From: Actinotalea solisilvae
Lineage (GTDB): Bacteria; Actinomycetota; Actinomycetes; Actinomycetales; Cellulomonadaceae
Assembly: GCF_016464425.1 (NCBI RefSeq)
Contig: NZ_JADDKQ010000009.1
Coordinates: forward strand, 1 to 64,000
Direction: 5' to 3'
DNA length: 64,000 bases
Shown here piece by piece: positions 7,542 to 17,554 of the stretch. How positions within the stretch are numbered: the stretch's first letter is position 1; each line of letters starts with the position of its first letter. The notes beneath the pieces are model-generated. The model was not told the DNA's origin. It saw nothing but the letters and a program-made list of their open reading frames with translations, and did not search any database. The position numbers were made by a program, and so were the translations under genes.

Positions 7542-8984
7542 TCAGGCGAGGTCGGGCGCGCTCTCGACCGCGGGCAGGGCGTCGGTGCGCACCAGCTCGC
7601 GGTACCAGTACGCGGAGTCCTTCCAGATGCGCTCGAGCGTGTCGTAGTCGATCCGGACGATCCCGAAGCGGCGGTGGTACCCGTAGGCCCACTCGAAGTT
7701 GTCCATGAGCGACCACACGAAGTAGCCGCGCACGTCGGCGCCCGCGTCCATCGCCTCGCCCACGGCGTCGAGGTGGCGGTGCAGGTAGCTGACGCGGTCC
7801 GGGTCGTGCACCCGGCCGTCCTCGGAGACGACGTCCTCGAACGCCGCGCCGTTCTCGGTGATCATCAGCGGCAGGCCCGGGTAGGTGCGGGACAGGCCGA
7901 CGAGGAGCTCGGTCATGCCCGTCGGGTCGATGTTCCAGCCCATGGCCGTGTACGGGCCGGGCTGCGGGAGGAACTCGACCCGGTCGGCGCCGGGCCACGC
8001 CGTCGCGGACGACGCGCCGTGGCCGTCGTTCATCGACTTCTCGACGCCCGGCGGGACCCGGCGCACGCGCTGCGTGGAGTAGAAGTTCACGCCGAGCACG
8101 TCGAGGCCGGTGCGCGTGACGTCGAGGTCGCCGTCCTGCACGAACGACCAGTCCGTGAGGTGCGCCGTGTCCTCGAGCAGGTCCGCCGGGTAGTACCCGT
8201 CGAGCACGGGGTTGAGGAAGGCGCGGTTGGCGAGCGCGTCGATCTGGCGCGCGGCGTCGCGGTCCTCCGCCGACGTCGGGTCGTCGGCCCGGGCGACGTG
8301 GAGGTTGAGCGTGAGCGAGAGGGTGGCCGCGTCACCGAGGACCTCGCGCACCGCGCGCCCGCCGAGCCCGTGCGCGAGGTTGAGGTGGTGCACCGCGCGC
8401 AGCGCGTCCACCTCGCTCGTGCGGCCGGGGGCGTGGACGCCCGAGCCGTAGCCGAGGTAGGACGAGCACCACGGCTCGTTGAGCGTCGTCCAGACCTTGA
8501 CGCGGTCGGCGTAGGTCTCCACGACCCGGCGCGCGTAGTCGCCGAACCGCAGCGCCGTGTCCCGCGCCGGCCAGCCGCCCGCGTCCTCGAGCGGCTGCGG
8601 GAGGTCCCAGTGGTACATGGTGACGACCGGGTCGATGCCCGCCTCGAGCAGGTCGTCGATGAGCCGCGAGTAGAAGTCGAGGCCCGCGGGGTTGAACGCG
8701 CCCGAGCCCGTCGGCTGGATCCGGGGCCACGCGAGCGAGAACCGGTAGGCGTCGAGCCCGAGGTCCTTCATCATCGCGACGTCCTCGGCCGTGCGGTGGT
8801 AGTGGTCCGCCGCGACCTCGCCGCTGTGCCCGTCGAGCGTGCGCCCCGGCGTCGCGGAGAACGTGTCCCAGATCGACGGGCCGCGGCCGTCCTCGGTGAC
8901 CGCGCCCTCGATCTGGTACGAGGCGGTCGCCGCCCCCCAGACGAAGCTCGCGGGGAAGGTCCGGACCGATGGCGTCGTCGTCAT
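7542..8984 (-). CDS. Beta-glucosidase, glycoside hydrolase family 1
   Basis: 480 residues, usual length for bacterial GH1. The N-terminal signature [15 protein letters not shown] is present. The acid/base Glu170 sits in TTLNEPW and the nucleophile Glu377 in ITENGA; the substrate-binding [15 protein letters not shown] and [13 protein letters not shown] are intact. No signal peptide, so it acts in the cytoplasm. It retains configuration and releases beta-linked glucose or related sugars from short oligosaccharides. ATG 8984 was chosen because AGGA lies about 9 nt upstream and an earlier in-frame start would run into the alpha-xylosidase gene. Last gene of the LacI-ABC-xylosidase operon, where it would remove backbone glucose after de-xylosylation. 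Confidence 0.95.
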   Translation of the reverse strand: MTTTPSVRTFPASFVWGAATASYQIEGAVTEDGRGPSIWDTFSATPGRTLDGHSGEVAADHYHRTAEDVAMMKDLGLDAYRFSLAWPRIQPTGSGAFNPAGLDFYSRLIDDLLEAGIDPVVTMYHWDLPQPLEDAGGWPARDTALRFGDYARRVVETYADRVKVWTTLNEPWCSSYLGYGSGVHAPGRTSEVDALRAVHHLNLAHGLGGRAVREVLGDAATLSLTLNLHVARADDPTSAEDRDAARQIDALANRAFLNPVLDGYYPADLLEDTAHLTDWSFVQDGDLDVTRTGLDVLGVNFYSTQRVRRVPPGVEKSMNDGHGASSATAWPGADRVEFLPQPGPYTAMGWNIDPTGMTELLVGLSRTYPGLPLMITENGAAFEDVVSEDGRVHDPDRVSYLHRHLDAVGEAMDAGADVRGYFVWSLMDNFEWAYGYHRRFGIVRIDYDTLERIWKDSAYWYRELVRTDALPAVESAPDLA

Positions 8985-9069
8985 GAGGCCACATCCTGCC
9001 GCAGTCGAATCGGTTCGGGTCGCGATGTCCACGAGATGGGAGCGCCACCACGTGGCGCGCGAGCGGCGG

Positions 9070-11352
9070 TCATGCGAGGTCCACCGTGAGCTCGTCCGCA
9101 CCCGACGCCGCCGCGACGACGTCGCCCGTGCGCCCGCCGGACGTCACCTGCACCGACCAGGCGGCGGGTGCCGCGGTCGCCGTGACCCGCACCGACGCGC
9201 CCTCACGTGCGACGCGGAAGCGGGCCGCGGGGACACCGCTGCCGCCGCGCGGCACGACGACCTCGACCTCGGCACCGTCCTCGGGCTCGACGACGCGCAG
9301 GAGCACTCCGTCGGCCCAGTCGTACTCGGGCCCGTCGACGCGCGCCCCCAGCGGTACGACCGTCCCGGGCCGCACGAGCAGGGGCAGCGACAGGACGTCG
9401 TGCTCGTCGCGCACCCAGCGCGGCCCGCTGACCTGGGCACCCGTGAGCAGATGGGTCCACGTGCCCTCGGGCACGTAGTACTGGGCGCGGCCGCCCGGGC
9501 GCAGGACCGGGGCCACGAGCAGCGCGTCGCCGAGCATGTACTGGGTGTCGACCCCGGCGGCGCCGGGGTCCTGCGGGAACTCGAGCAGCATGGGGCGCAT
9601 CATCGGCAGGCCGTCGGTGTGCGCCTCCTCGGCGACGCGCGCCAGGTAGGGCATGAGGCGCATCTTGAGGTGCGTGAACGTCCGGGCGACGTCGACCGCC
9701 TCCTCGTCGAACGCCCACGGCACGCGGTAGGAGGTCGAGCCGTGCAGCCGGCTGTGCGAGGACAGCAGGCCGAACGCGAGCCAGCGCTTGAACACCTCGG
9801 GGTCCGGCGTCCCCTCGAAGCCGCCGATGTCGTGGCTCCAGTAGCCGAACCCGGACAGGGCGAGCGAGAGGCCGCCGCGCAGCGACTCGGCCATCGCCTC
9901 GAACGAGGACCAGCAGTCCCCGCCCCAGTGCACGGGCATCTGCTGCCCGCCCGCCGTCGCGGCGCGCGCGAAGAGGACCGCCTCGCCCTCGCCGCGCCGC
10001 TCGACGAGGAGGTCGAAGACGGCCTTGTTGTAGGCCTGCGCGTAGTAGTTGTGCATGCGCTCGGGGTCCGACCCGTCGTGCCACACGACGTCGGTCGGGA
10101 TCCGCTCGCCGAAGTCGGTCTTGAACGCGTCGACACCCATGTCGAGCAGGCGGTCGAGCTGGGCCGTGTACCAGGCCGAGGCCGCCGGGTTGGTGAAGTC
10201 CACGAGGCCCATGCCCGCCTGCCACAGGTCCCACTGCCACACGGAGCCGTCCGGGCGGCGCACGAGGTAGCCGGCCGCGGCCGCCTCGGCGAAGAGCGGC
10301 GACCGCTGGGCGATGTACGGGTTGATCCACACGCACACGCGCAGCCCGCGGGCCTTGAGCCGCGCGAGCATGCCCTCGGGGTCGGGGAACGTCCGGGGGT
10401 CCCACTCGAAGTCGCACCAGTTCAGCTCGCGCATCCAGAAGCAGTCGAAGTGGAAGACGCTGAGCGGCAGCCCGCGCTCGGCCATGCCGTCGATGAACGA
10501 CGTCACGGTCGCCTCGTCGTAGTCGGTCGTGAACGACGTCGACAGCCACAGGCCGAACGACCAGGCGGGCACGCGCGGCGGCCGGCCCGTGAGCGCGGTG
10601 TACCGCCGCAGCACGTCCTTGGGCTCCGGGCCGCCGATGACGAGGTACTCGAGCGACTCCCCCTCGACGCTGAACTGCGTGCGCGTGACGATCTCCGACG
10701 CCACCTCGAACGAGACCCGCCCCGGGTGGTCGACGAGCACCCCGTAGCCGGCGTCGGACAGGAAGAACGGGACGTTCTTGTACGCCTGCTCCGAGGACGT
10801 GCCGCCGTCGGCGTTCCAGATGTCGATGCTCTGGCCGTTCTTGACGAACGGGCCGAAGCGCTCGCCGAGCCCGAACACGCGCTCGCCGACGCCGAGCGTC
10901 AGCTGCTCGTGGACGTAGCGCCTGCCGTCGTCGGACGTCACGACGCCGGTGCCCTTGTGCGGGCTCGACGTGAGGACCTCGCCGTCGTGGAGGAAGTCCA
11001 CGCGCCAGTGCTCGCGGTCGACGCGCACCGACAGGCTGCCGGACGTCAGCACGCCCGCGGCCTCGTCGACCTCGACCTTGACGGGCGGCGCCTCGTCCGC
11101 GACCGCGAACCGCGGTCCCGGCCGGCCGCCGCCCACGTGGTTGTCGATCCGCACACGGATGACGTCCGGCATGGGCGAGCTGTACGTGATCGTCACGACG
11201 GGTCGGTTGAGCGTGTCGCCGCGGCGCCGGATCGGTGCGGTCGGGGCGTAGACGGTCATCGTCCGCTCGTCGGACCAGACGTCGTAGGCCTCGGCGGGGT
11301 GCAGCGGGTGCATGCCCTCGCGCACCATCCAGTAGCCGTCCGTGAACTTCAT
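9070..11352 (-). CDS. yicI: Alpha-xylosidase, GH31 (YicI/XylS type)
   Basis: 760 residues, close to the 772 of E. coli YicI. The N-terminal MKFTDGYWM typical of this subgroup is present. The nucleophile region [12 protein letters not shown] (Asp413) and the acid/base region [10 protein letters not shown] (Asp479) match YicI closely, including the Phe before the DFGER Asp-Phe pair that separates alpha-xylosidases from alpha-glucosidases. It cleaves alpha-1,6-linked xylose from the non-reducing end of isoprimeverose and xyloglucan oligosaccharides. No signal peptide; cytoplasmic. It lies between an ABC importer and a GH1 beta-glucosidase, which together make a xyloglucan oligosaccharide pathway. 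Confidence 0.95.
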   Translation of the reverse strand: MKFTDGYWMVREGMHPLHPAEAYDVWSDERTMTVYAPTAPIRRRGDTLNRPVVTITYSSPMPDVIRVRIDNHVGGGRPGPRFAVADEAPPVKVEVDEAAGVLTSGSLSVRVDREHWRVDFLHDGEVLTSSPHKGTGVVTSDDGRRYVHEQLTLGVGERVFGLGERFGPFVKNGQSIDIWNADGGTSSEQAYKNVPFFLSDAGYGVLVDHPGRVSFEVASEIVTRTQFSVEGESLEYLVIGGPEPKDVLRRYTALTGRPPRVPAWSFGLWLSTSFTTDYDEATVTSFIDGMAERGLPLSVFHFDCFWMRELNWCDFEWDPRTFPDPEGMLARLKARGLRVCVWINPYIAQRSPLFAEAAAAGYLVRRPDGSVWQWDLWQAGMGLVDFTNPAASAWYTAQLDRLLDMGVDAFKTDFGERIPTDVVWHDGSDPERMHNYYAQAYNKAVFDLLVERRGEGEAVLFARAATAGGQQMPVHWGGDCWSSFEAMAESLRGGLSLALSGFGYWSHDIGGFEGTPDPEVFKRWLAFGLLSSHSRLHGSTSYRVPWAFDEEAVDVARTFTHLKMRLMPYLARVAEEAHTDGLPMMRPMLLEFPQDPGAAGVDTQYMLGDALLVAPVLRPGGRAQYYVPEGTWTHLLTGAQVSGPRWVRDEHDVLSLPLLVRPGTVVPLGARVDGPEYDWADGVLLRVVEPEDGAEVEVVVPRGGSGVPAARFRVAREGASVRVTATAAPAAWSVQVTSGGRTGDVVAAASGADELTVDLA

Positions 11353-11470
11353 GGGGTCGGGTCGCTTCCTGCGCGGTGCGCCCGCGCGAGCGGGCGGCTG
11401 GGGTGGGTCGGGTGGGTCGACGGGGTCTTCGGTACCGTCGGTGTCGTCGGTGGCGCGGCGCCCGGGGCGG

Positions 11471-12391
11471 TCACTTGACCGCACCCGCGGTGATGCCGCG
11501 CGTGAGCGTCCGCTGGAACACGAAGAAGAAGATCACCGCCGGCAGCAGGCTGACGAGCGAGCCGGCGTTGATCGTCGGCGCGTCCATGAGGCGGTCGCCC
11601 TGGAGGGACGCGAGCGCGACCGGGATGGTCTGCGTCGCGTTGTCGATGAGCATCACGAGCGGGATGAAGAACTCGTTCCAGGTCCAGATGAAGAAGAAGA
11701 TCACCAAGACCGACAGCGTCGGGCGCGTGATGGGGAACACGACGCGCCAGAGCACCTGCCAGCTGTTCGCCCCGTCGAGCGCGGCGGCCTCGAGCACCGA
11801 GGGCGGGAACGTCGAGAGCACCGAGGCGAGCAGGTACGTGCCGAAGGCGCTCTGGATCACCGTGAAGATGATGATCACGGAGAGCTGGGTGTTGTAGAGC
11901 CCGACCTCCTTGGCCAGGAAGTAGAGCGGGTAGATGAGCGCCTCCTGCGGGAGCATGTTGGCCAGCAGGAAGAGCGTGACGATCCACATCCGCCCGCGCA
12001 CCCGGCCGATGCCGAGCGCGAACGCGTTGAGCAGCGAGACGACGGTCGCGAGGACCGCCACGGCGCCGCTGATGAGCACGGAGTTGGCGAGCTTGCCCGG
12101 GTAGTCGACCCGGTTCCAGAAGTTGACGAGCCCGTCCGTGTAGAGCTCGGTGGGCAGCGTCAGCGGGCCGGACGCCGAGTACTCGGCGGGCGACTTGAAC
12201 GCGTTGAGCAGCATGATCGCGAACGGCGCCATCATGACCAGCGCGACGAGGACGGCGAGCGCGAGCACGACCCACCGCAGCGCGCCGCGGTGCAGCCGGT
12301 CGGTGGTGCGGGTCGCGGGCGTGGAGCGCGTCCGCCCTGCGGTGCCGGCGGGGCCGGCGGTGCCGGCGGCGGTGACGGGTGCGACGGTCAT
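11471..12391 (-). CDS. ABC sugar transporter permease, MalG/CUT1 type
   Basis: 306 residues with a Thr/Ala/Gly-rich cytoplasmic lead of about 38 residues and six predicted membrane helices. The coupling EAA motif reads EAAALDGANSWQVLWRVVFPITRP between helices 4 and 5. It ends with the short polar tail typical of MalG-like partners. It pairs with the permease immediately upstream, one base apart, and with the binding lipoprotein at 13429. No ATPase gene is in the operon, so a shared MsiK-type ATPase probably energises it, as is common in actinobacterial CUT1 systems. Confidence 0.92.
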   Translation of the reverse strand: MTVAPVTAAGTAGPAGTAGRTRSTPATRTTDRLHRGALRWVVLALAVLVALVMMAPFAIMLLNAFKSPAEYSASGPLTLPTELYTDGLVNFWNRVDYPGKLANSVLISGAVAVLATVVSLLNAFALGIGRVRGRMWIVTLFLLANMLPQEALIYPLYFLAKEVGLYNTQLSVIIIFTVIQSAFGTYLLASVLSTFPPSVLEAAALDGANSWQVLWRVVFPITRPTLSVLVIFFFIWTWNEFFIPLVMLIDNATQTIPVALASLQGDRLMDAPTINAGSLVSLLPAVIFFFVFQRTLTRGITAGAVK

Positions 12392-12392
12392 G

Positions 12393-13343
12393 TCAGCCCT
12401 CCCTGCGCTCGCCGGCCGCCTGCGCGCGGATGAACGCGACGGAGACGACGACGACGATGAGCGTGAGCACGGTGGCGATGGCCGCGCCGTAGCCGACCTG
12501 GGACTTGGGGAAGAAGTTCTGGTACGCGAAGTACGACGGCACGTTGGTCGAGTTCTCGGGCCCGCCGCGCGTGAGCACGTAGACCGGGCCGAACACCTTG
12601 AGCGCCGCGATCGTGCAGGTCAGCGTCACGACGAAGGTCTCGGGCCGGATCTGCGGCACGGTGATCGCGCGGAAGCGGCGGAACCACCCCGCCCCGTCGA
12701 GCTCGGCCGCCTCGTAGAGCTCGGGGTCCACCCGCTGGAGCGCCGCCATGAAGATGACGACGGGGTAGCCGATCTGGACCCAGATCATCACGGTCATCAC
12801 CGTCGGCATCGCCGTGGTGGTGTCGCCGAGCCAGTTGAGCGCCCACGCGTCCAGCCCGACCGACCGGAGGACGACGTTGAGGCCGCCTGTCTGAGGGTTG
12901 AGGATCCAGCTCCACAGGATGCCCGCGACGGCGACGGGCAGGATCTGGGGCAGGTAGTAGGTCGCGCGCAGGACGCTCGCGACTCCCCCGCCGAACCGCT
13001 TGCCCAGGTAGTCGAACAGCACCGCGGCGAGGAGCAGGCCCAGCAGCGTGGGCACCACGACCATCGCGACGATCATCGCGACGGAGTTGCGGAACGACGT
13101 CCAGAACGTCTCGTCCGCGAAGAGCCGGGTGTAGTTGTCGAAGCCGATCCAGCGTGGGTCGCCGATCCCCGGCCACCGCGTCATCGAGTAGTAGAGGTTC
13201 ATGACGAACGGCACGACGATCACGCCGACGAAGAGCACGGCCCCGGGGACGAGGTAGGCCCAGTAGACGCCGCGCCCGCCGGGCGTGCGACGCGAGCGGG
13301 ACGGGCGGAGCGCGACGGGGGCGCGCCGGGACAGGGTGGTCAT
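12393..13343 (-). CDS. ABC sugar transporter permease, MalF/CUT1 type
   Basis: 316 residues, six predicted membrane helices after a basic N-terminus. The EAA loop reads EAAELDGAGWFRRFRAITVPQIRP. The partner permease starts one base after this stop, so the two are translated together. It forms the heterodimeric channel of the importer that receives sugar from the lipoprotein encoded just upstream. Confidence 0.92.
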   Translation of the reverse strand: MTTLSRRAPVALRPSRSRRTPGGRGVYWAYLVPGAVLFVGVIVVPFVMNLYYSMTRWPGIGDPRWIGFDNYTRLFADETFWTSFRNSVAMIVAMVVVPTLLGLLLAAVLFDYLGKRFGGGVASVLRATYYLPQILPVAVAGILWSWILNPQTGGLNVVLRSVGLDAWALNWLGDTTTAMPTVMTVMIWVQIGYPVVIFMAALQRVDPELYEAAELDGAGWFRRFRAITVPQIRPETFVVTLTCTIAALKVFGPVYVLTRGGPENSTNVPSYFAYQNFFPKSQVGYGAAIATVLTLIVVVVSVAFIRAQAAGERREG

Positions 13344-13428
13344 CAGGTCTCCCTCGGGCAGCGAACCGGGACGGCCGGGGGCGGGGCCGGCCGCCGCGAG
13401 GTGCGGACGGCCGGCCCTGCCTGGGGCG

Positions 13429-14742
13429 TCAGCCGATGTTCGCGACGCCGTCCTCGTAGGCGGTCCCGATCTCGGTGAGGACCTCCTCGGGGGACTTGGA
13501 CTGGTTGATGAGCGACTGGAAGCCCGCCACGAGGACGTCGTAGTACCCGGGCACCGGCCAGTCGGGGTAGAACGCGAGCCCGTCGTTCTCGAGCACCTCG
13601 TTGAACGCCGTGATGAGCTCCTGGCTCTTGGGGTCGGTCACGTCGGCCGGGTCCGCCGCGAGCGGCAGGCCGCCGTTGTTGCCGAGGATCGCCTGGATCT
13701 CGGGGCGCATCGTGATGTCGATGAACTCGTACGCGAGCTCCTTGTTCTGCGAGTTCTCGGGGACGACCCAGAGGTTGCCGCTCGATCCGGCGTTGAGCGT
13801 GTTGCCCGGGAAGTTGAAGACGCCCCAGTCGAACTGCGCCTCGGCCACGACGCGGCCGTACCACCACGAGCCGGAGACCATCATCGGCACCGTCCCGTTG
13901 ATGAACGAGACGCCCATGTCCTCCGCCTTGAGGCTCGCCGAGTCGGGCGAGACGTACCCGGCCTTGACCCACTGGTCGAAGCGCTCGGCGCCCTGCTTGA
14001 GCGGGTCGGCCTGGAAGTCGACGTCGTCCGTGTAGGTCTGGTAGGCCGTGACGAAGTCGCGGTCGGCCTCGGCGAGCGTGAGCTCGTAGAAGAGCTGACC
14101 CGCGGGGTACTCGGCGCCCGCCATGCCGAGCGGGGTGATGCCGGCGTCGACGAACGTGCCCATCGCCGCCTCCATCTCCTCGAGCGACGTCGGGACCTCG
14201 ACGCCGTGCTCCTCGAAGAGGGCCTTGTTGTAGTACACGGTGACGAACTCGCCGTAGTTGGGGACGCCGAACCACTGGCCCGAGCCCATGACGCCGTTCT
14301 CGTCGTAGCGCGCGGTCGTCTGGATGCTCTCGGGCAGGGCCTCGGCCCAGCCGCGCTCCTCGGCGACGTCGGTGAGGTCCGTGAGCAGGCCCTGGGAGGA
14401 CAGGAGGCCCGCGGTCGCGTTGCCCTTGTTGTACTCCATGATGTCCGGGCCCTCGTCCGAGCTGAGCACCATGCCGGCGCTCTGCTGGATCTGCTCGAAG
14501 GCCTTGCGCTCGAACTCGACCGTCGCGCCCGTCTCCTCCTCGAAGACGCGGATCGCCTCGTCCCAGGCGATCCCCATCGCGGAGTCCTCGCCCTCGTAGT
14601 GCCAGAGCGTCAGCGTGTCGCCACCGCCGCCCTCGCCGCCGTCGCCCCCGGCGTCCTCGCCGCCGCCCCCGCCGCAGGCGGTCAGCGCGAGCGGGACGAC
14701 GACGAGCCCGGCGACCAGCCGGCCTCTCCTCAGTGCAGCCAT
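13429..14742 (-). CDS. ABC sugar-binding lipoprotein (CUT1 family)
   Basis: 437 residues. A lipoprotein signal with lipobox LTAC is at about residues 17-22, followed by a Gly/Asp/Glu linker (about 23-43). The mature part has the fold pattern of extracellular solute-binding protein family 1: TLTLWHYEG at the start, a GVPNYGEFVTVYYNKALFEE strand-helix, and WVVPENSQNKELAYEFIDI. It is anchored outside the membrane and delivers oligosaccharide to the permeases at 12393 and 11471. The enzymes next to it suggest xyloglucan-derived oligosaccharides as ligand. A 230-bp gap separates it from the upstream lacI-type gene. Confidence 0.92.
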   Translation of the reverse strand: MAALRRGRLVAGLVVVPLALTACGGGGGEDAGGDGGEGGGGDTLTLWHYEGEDSAMGIAWDEAIRVFEEETGATVEFERKAFEQIQQSAGMVLSSDEGPDIMEYNKGNATAGLLSSQGLLTDLTDVAEERGWAEALPESIQTTARYDENGVMGSGQWFGVPNYGEFVTVYYNKALFEEHGVEVPTSLEEMEAAMGTFVDAGITPLGMAGAEYPAGQLFYELTLAEADRDFVTAYQTYTDDVDFQADPLKQGAERFDQWVKAGYVSPDSASLKAEDMGVSFINGTVPMMVSGSWWYGRVVAEAQFDWGVFNFPGNTLNAGSSGNLWVVPENSQNKELAYEFIDITMRPEIQAILGNNGGLPLAADPADVTDPKSQELITAFNEVLENDGLAFYPDWPVPGYYDVLVAGFQSLINQSKSPEEVLTEIGTAYEDGVANIG

Positions 14743-14972
14743 GGTGTCTCCTCGTTGAGTGGTACTGCGGTCGGGACCGTGGTGCGAGCCCCGAACGCTG
14801 GGGGTGCCGGCGGGGGCGCTGCGCCCCGGGAGCCGGGTGGTGCGGGTGGTACGTGGTGCGGTGGCCCGGGTGGTGCCGGTGCCGGGTCGTGCTGGTGGTG
14901 CGGTGGTGGTGCTGGTCGGGTCCGACGGGTCGTGCGGTGCGGCCGGCCGGGCGCTCGTGGCCCGGCCGGGGG

Positions 14973-15995
14973 TCAGGTCCGGTCGCGCGCCGGCGCCGTG
15001 CTGGCGCCGGGCTCGAGCCGACAGGGCAGCAGGACGGGCGCGTCCGGCGGAGTGGCGCCGAGGAGCAGGCCGAGCAGCGCCTCGACCGCCGCGCTGCCGA
15101 GCTCCGCGCCGGGCGCGTGCATCGTGGTGAGGACGGGGTTGCTCATGGCGCCGACACCGGGCGAGGTGACGATCGACAGCACCGAGACGTCGTCCGGGAT
15201 GCGCAGTCCGCGGGCCTGGAGCTCGACCGTCGCCCCGAAGGTCGCCATCTCGTTCATCGTCACGACGGCGGTCAGGCCCGGCTCGGCGTTGAGCAGTGCG
15301 GACATCGCGGCCCGGCCCGCCCCGGGGCTCTCGTCGCTGTGGACGGCGTGCGCGACGAGGTCCCGCCGCGCCATGGCGTCGCGGAAGCCCTGCTCGGCGC
15401 GGACGGTGGGCGCGTAGCCCGCGTCGCGGCTGGCCGCCGAGTGGTTGACGAAGCCGATGCGCCGGTGACCGAGGCGGACGAGGTGGTCGACGGCCTCCTC
15501 GGTCGTGCGGTCGAAGTCGACGTCGACGAAGGTGAGGCCCGAGGTGTCCCGCGTGCGGCCGATCATGGTGAACGGGACGTGCGCGGCGTGGAGGGCGTCG
15601 ACCCGCGCGTCGTCCAGGCAGACCTCCATGAGCAGCACGCCGTCGGCCATGCCCTGCTGGGCGAGGTCGCGGATCTCGTCGGCCTCGTGCGGCCCGAACG
15701 GCCAGAGCACGAGGTGGTAGCCGTGCCGGCGCGCGCTCTCGGCGGCGCTGCGGACGAACTCGGCGACCGTGCCGCCGATGCCCGTCTCCATCGCCGGGAA
15801 CGTCAGCGCGAGGGTGTGGCTGCGGCGGCTCGCCAGCCCCCGGGCGAGGGCGTTCGGCCGGAACCCGAGCTCGGCCATCGCGGCCTCGATGCGCGCCTTG
15901 GTGGCCGCGGAGACCGGACGCGCACCGCTCAGCGCGTAGGAGACGGTGCTGAGCGACACCTGCGCGAGCGTCGCGACGTCCTGCATCGTCGCCAT
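14973..15995 (-). CDS. LacI-family transcription regulator of the xyloglucan operon
   Basis: 340 residues. An N-terminal helix-turn-helix and hinge (MQDVATLAQVSLSTVSYALSG, about residues 4-24, then NALARGLASRRS) precede a periplasmic-binding-like sensor domain to the C-terminus. ATG 15995 is preferred because GGAGG lies 6-7 nt upstream, while the longer reading adds only an Arg run. It is the first gene of the sugar operon and is preceded by two copies of a CGAAGCGCTTCG palindrome, the usual shape of LacI-family operators, so autoregulation is likely. Confidence 0.92.
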   Translation of the reverse strand: MATMQDVATLAQVSLSTVSYALSGARPVSAATKARIEAAMAELGFRPNALARGLASRRSHTLALTFPAMETGIGGTVAEFVRSAAESARRHGYHLVLWPFGPHEADEIRDLAQQGMADGVLLMEVCLDDARVDALHAAHVPFTMIGRTRDTSGLTFVDVDFDRTTEEAVDHLVRLGHRRIGFVNHSAASRDAGYAPTVRAEQGFRDAMARRDLVAHAVHSDESPGAGRAAMSALLNAEPGLTAVVTMNEMATFGATVELQARGLRIPDDVSVLSIVTSPGVGAMSNPVLTTMHAPGAELGSAAVEALLGLLLGATPPDAPVLLPCRLEPGASTAPARDRT

Positions 15996-16055
15996 GCGCC
16001 ACCTCCGACGTCGTCGTCGTCCTCGCTGCCGCACTCGAAGGGCGGGTCGAAGATC

Positions 16056-16083
16056 CGTCGAAGCGCTTCGACGAAGCGCTTCG
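16056..16083. promoter_or_regulatory. Two adjacent LacI-type operators upstream of the regulator gene
   Basis: An 18-bp perfect palindrome, CGTCGAAGCGCTTCGACG, at 16056-16073 is followed by a second core, CGAAGCGCTTCG, at 16072-16083. The centres are 13 bp apart. They lie 61-88 bp upstream of the LacI-type start codon at 15995 and no other gene faces them, so the target is the lacI-sugar operon itself. A half site, GTCGAAG, sits just before at 16046. Confidence 0.8.
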
Positions 16084-16200
16084 ACGGTGAGTCTGACGCA
16101 CCGGGAGGAATTGCGTCAACCCCCTGAACCAACCTCCGCGCAGGACGCCCCCGACCGTTCGGAGGACGCGGGGGCCCGGAGCGGTCCCGACGCCGGCGCC

Positions 16201-17451
16201 TCAGGCGGGCGGCGGGACGAGCCAGCGACCCGCGCGCAGGACCGCGCGGGGACGGAGGTCGGCCGTCGTCACCAGGACGTCGGCGCGGCGGCCGGCCTCG
16301 AGCGCGCCGAGGTCCGTGCGGCCCAGCACCTCGGCCGGGGTCGTCGCCGCGGCGCGCACCGCGTCCACGAGCGGCACCCCCGCGGCCACGGTCGCCCGCA
16401 CGACGTCGACAAGCCGCGCCGTGCCGCCCGCGATCGCGCCGCCCTCGGTGAGCCGTGCGACGCCGCCCGCGACGCGCACGGACATGGAGCCGAGCCGGTA
16501 CTCGCCGTCGGGCATGCCCGCGGCCGCCATGGCGTCGGTGACGAGCACCACCGAGCGTCGGTCCGCGATCCGGAAGACGGACCGGACGGTCGCGGGCGCG
16601 AGGTGCACGTCGTCGGCGACGAGCTCGAGGACGGCCGCGCCCTCGGCCGCCGCCGCGAGGCACGCCGCGACCGGACCCGGGTCGCGGTGGTGCAGCGGGC
16701 GCATGCCGTTGAACAGGTGGGTCACCGTCGGCCGGCCCGACCGGGCGCCGGACGCGCCGAGCGCGGCGCGCGCCGCCGCGAGCGCCTCGTCGACCAGCTC
16801 GGCGGTCGCGTCGGTGTGCCCGATCGACGGCACCGCCCCGGCCGCGGCCAGCGCGGCCACCGCGCCGTCGGGCCCGAGGACCCCCTCCACCTCGGGCGCG
16901 ACCGTCATCGTCGCCAGGTGACCGCGCGCGACCTCCGCGACGTCCCGCACCAGCGCGGCGCTGCCGGCCTGCATGAGCGCCGGGTCCTGCGCCCCGCACC
17001 GGGCCGCGGACAGGAACGGTCCCTCCAGGTGGATCCCCGCGAGCTCGCCCGCGTCGGCGAGCTCGGCGAGGACGGCGGTCCGGGCGAGGAGCGTCTCCGG
17101 AGCGGCCGTGACGAGCGACGCGACGAGGCTCGTCGTGCCGTTCCGCGCGTGCTCCTCGACCGCCGCGCGCGCGCCCGCCGCGTCGGCCGCGTCGGGGAAG
17201 CTCGCGCCACCGCCGCCGTGGCAGTGCAGGTCGACGAGACCCGGGAGGATCGTGTCGGACGACGGCGCCGGCAGCGCGTCGTCCTGCGCGTCCGCGAACG
17301 CCGCGACCGGGCCCACCCAGGCGAGGCGGTCGCCCTCGACGACGACGACGCCGTCCTCGACGACCGCGTCGGGCAGCACGAGCCGGCCGCGCAGGACCAG
17401 CCGCTCCCCCGTCGGACCGGTCGGACGGGCGGGCACGGCGGCGGGCGTCAT
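16201..17451 (-). CDS. nagA: N-acetylglucosamine-6-phosphate deacetylase
   Basis: 416 residues, amidohydrolase superfamily. Metal-binding and catalytic motifs occur in order: LVDLHCHGGGG, GIHLEGPFLS, GHTDA, THLFNGMRPLHHRDPG, LVTDAMAAAG. It removes acetate from GlcNAc-6-P to give GlcN-6-P in amino-sugar and cell-wall recycling. The ATG at 17451 leaves an Ala/Pro-rich N-terminus of about 15 residues. It stands alone on this strand, 100 bases from pdxH and 205 from the lacI-type gene. Confidence 0.92.
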   Translation of the reverse strand: MTPAAVPARPTGPTGERLVLRGRLVLPDAVVEDGVVVVEGDRLAWVGPVAAFADAQDDALPAPSSDTILPGLVDLHCHGGGGASFPDAADAAGARAAVEEHARNGTTSLVASLVTAAPETLLARTAVLAELADAGELAGIHLEGPFLSAARCGAQDPALMQAGSAALVRDVAEVARGHLATMTVAPEVEGVLGPDGAVAALAAAGAVPSIGHTDATAELVDEALAAARAALGASGARSGRPTVTHLFNGMRPLHHRDPGPVAACLAAAAEGAAVLELVADDVHLAPATVRSVFRIADRRSVVLVTDAMAAAGMPDGEYRLGSMSVRVAGGVARLTEGGAIAGGTARLVDVVRATVAAGVPLVDAVRAAATTPAEVLGRTDLGALEAGRRADVLVTTADLRPRAVLRAGRWLVPPPA

Positions 17452-17554
17452 GGCCCCATTCTGGCGGTGCGGGGCGCCCGGTGGGGCCGGTCCGCGACGC
17501 GCGTCGCGCGCCCGGTCCGGGTCCCCGGGCACCCGCGCCGCGACCGGGCGCGGG

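Noticed and set aside
13429-14742. Sugar ABC system described as complete
   Set aside because: No ATPase gene with Walker motifs is present anywhere in the window; an external shared ATPase must be assumed.
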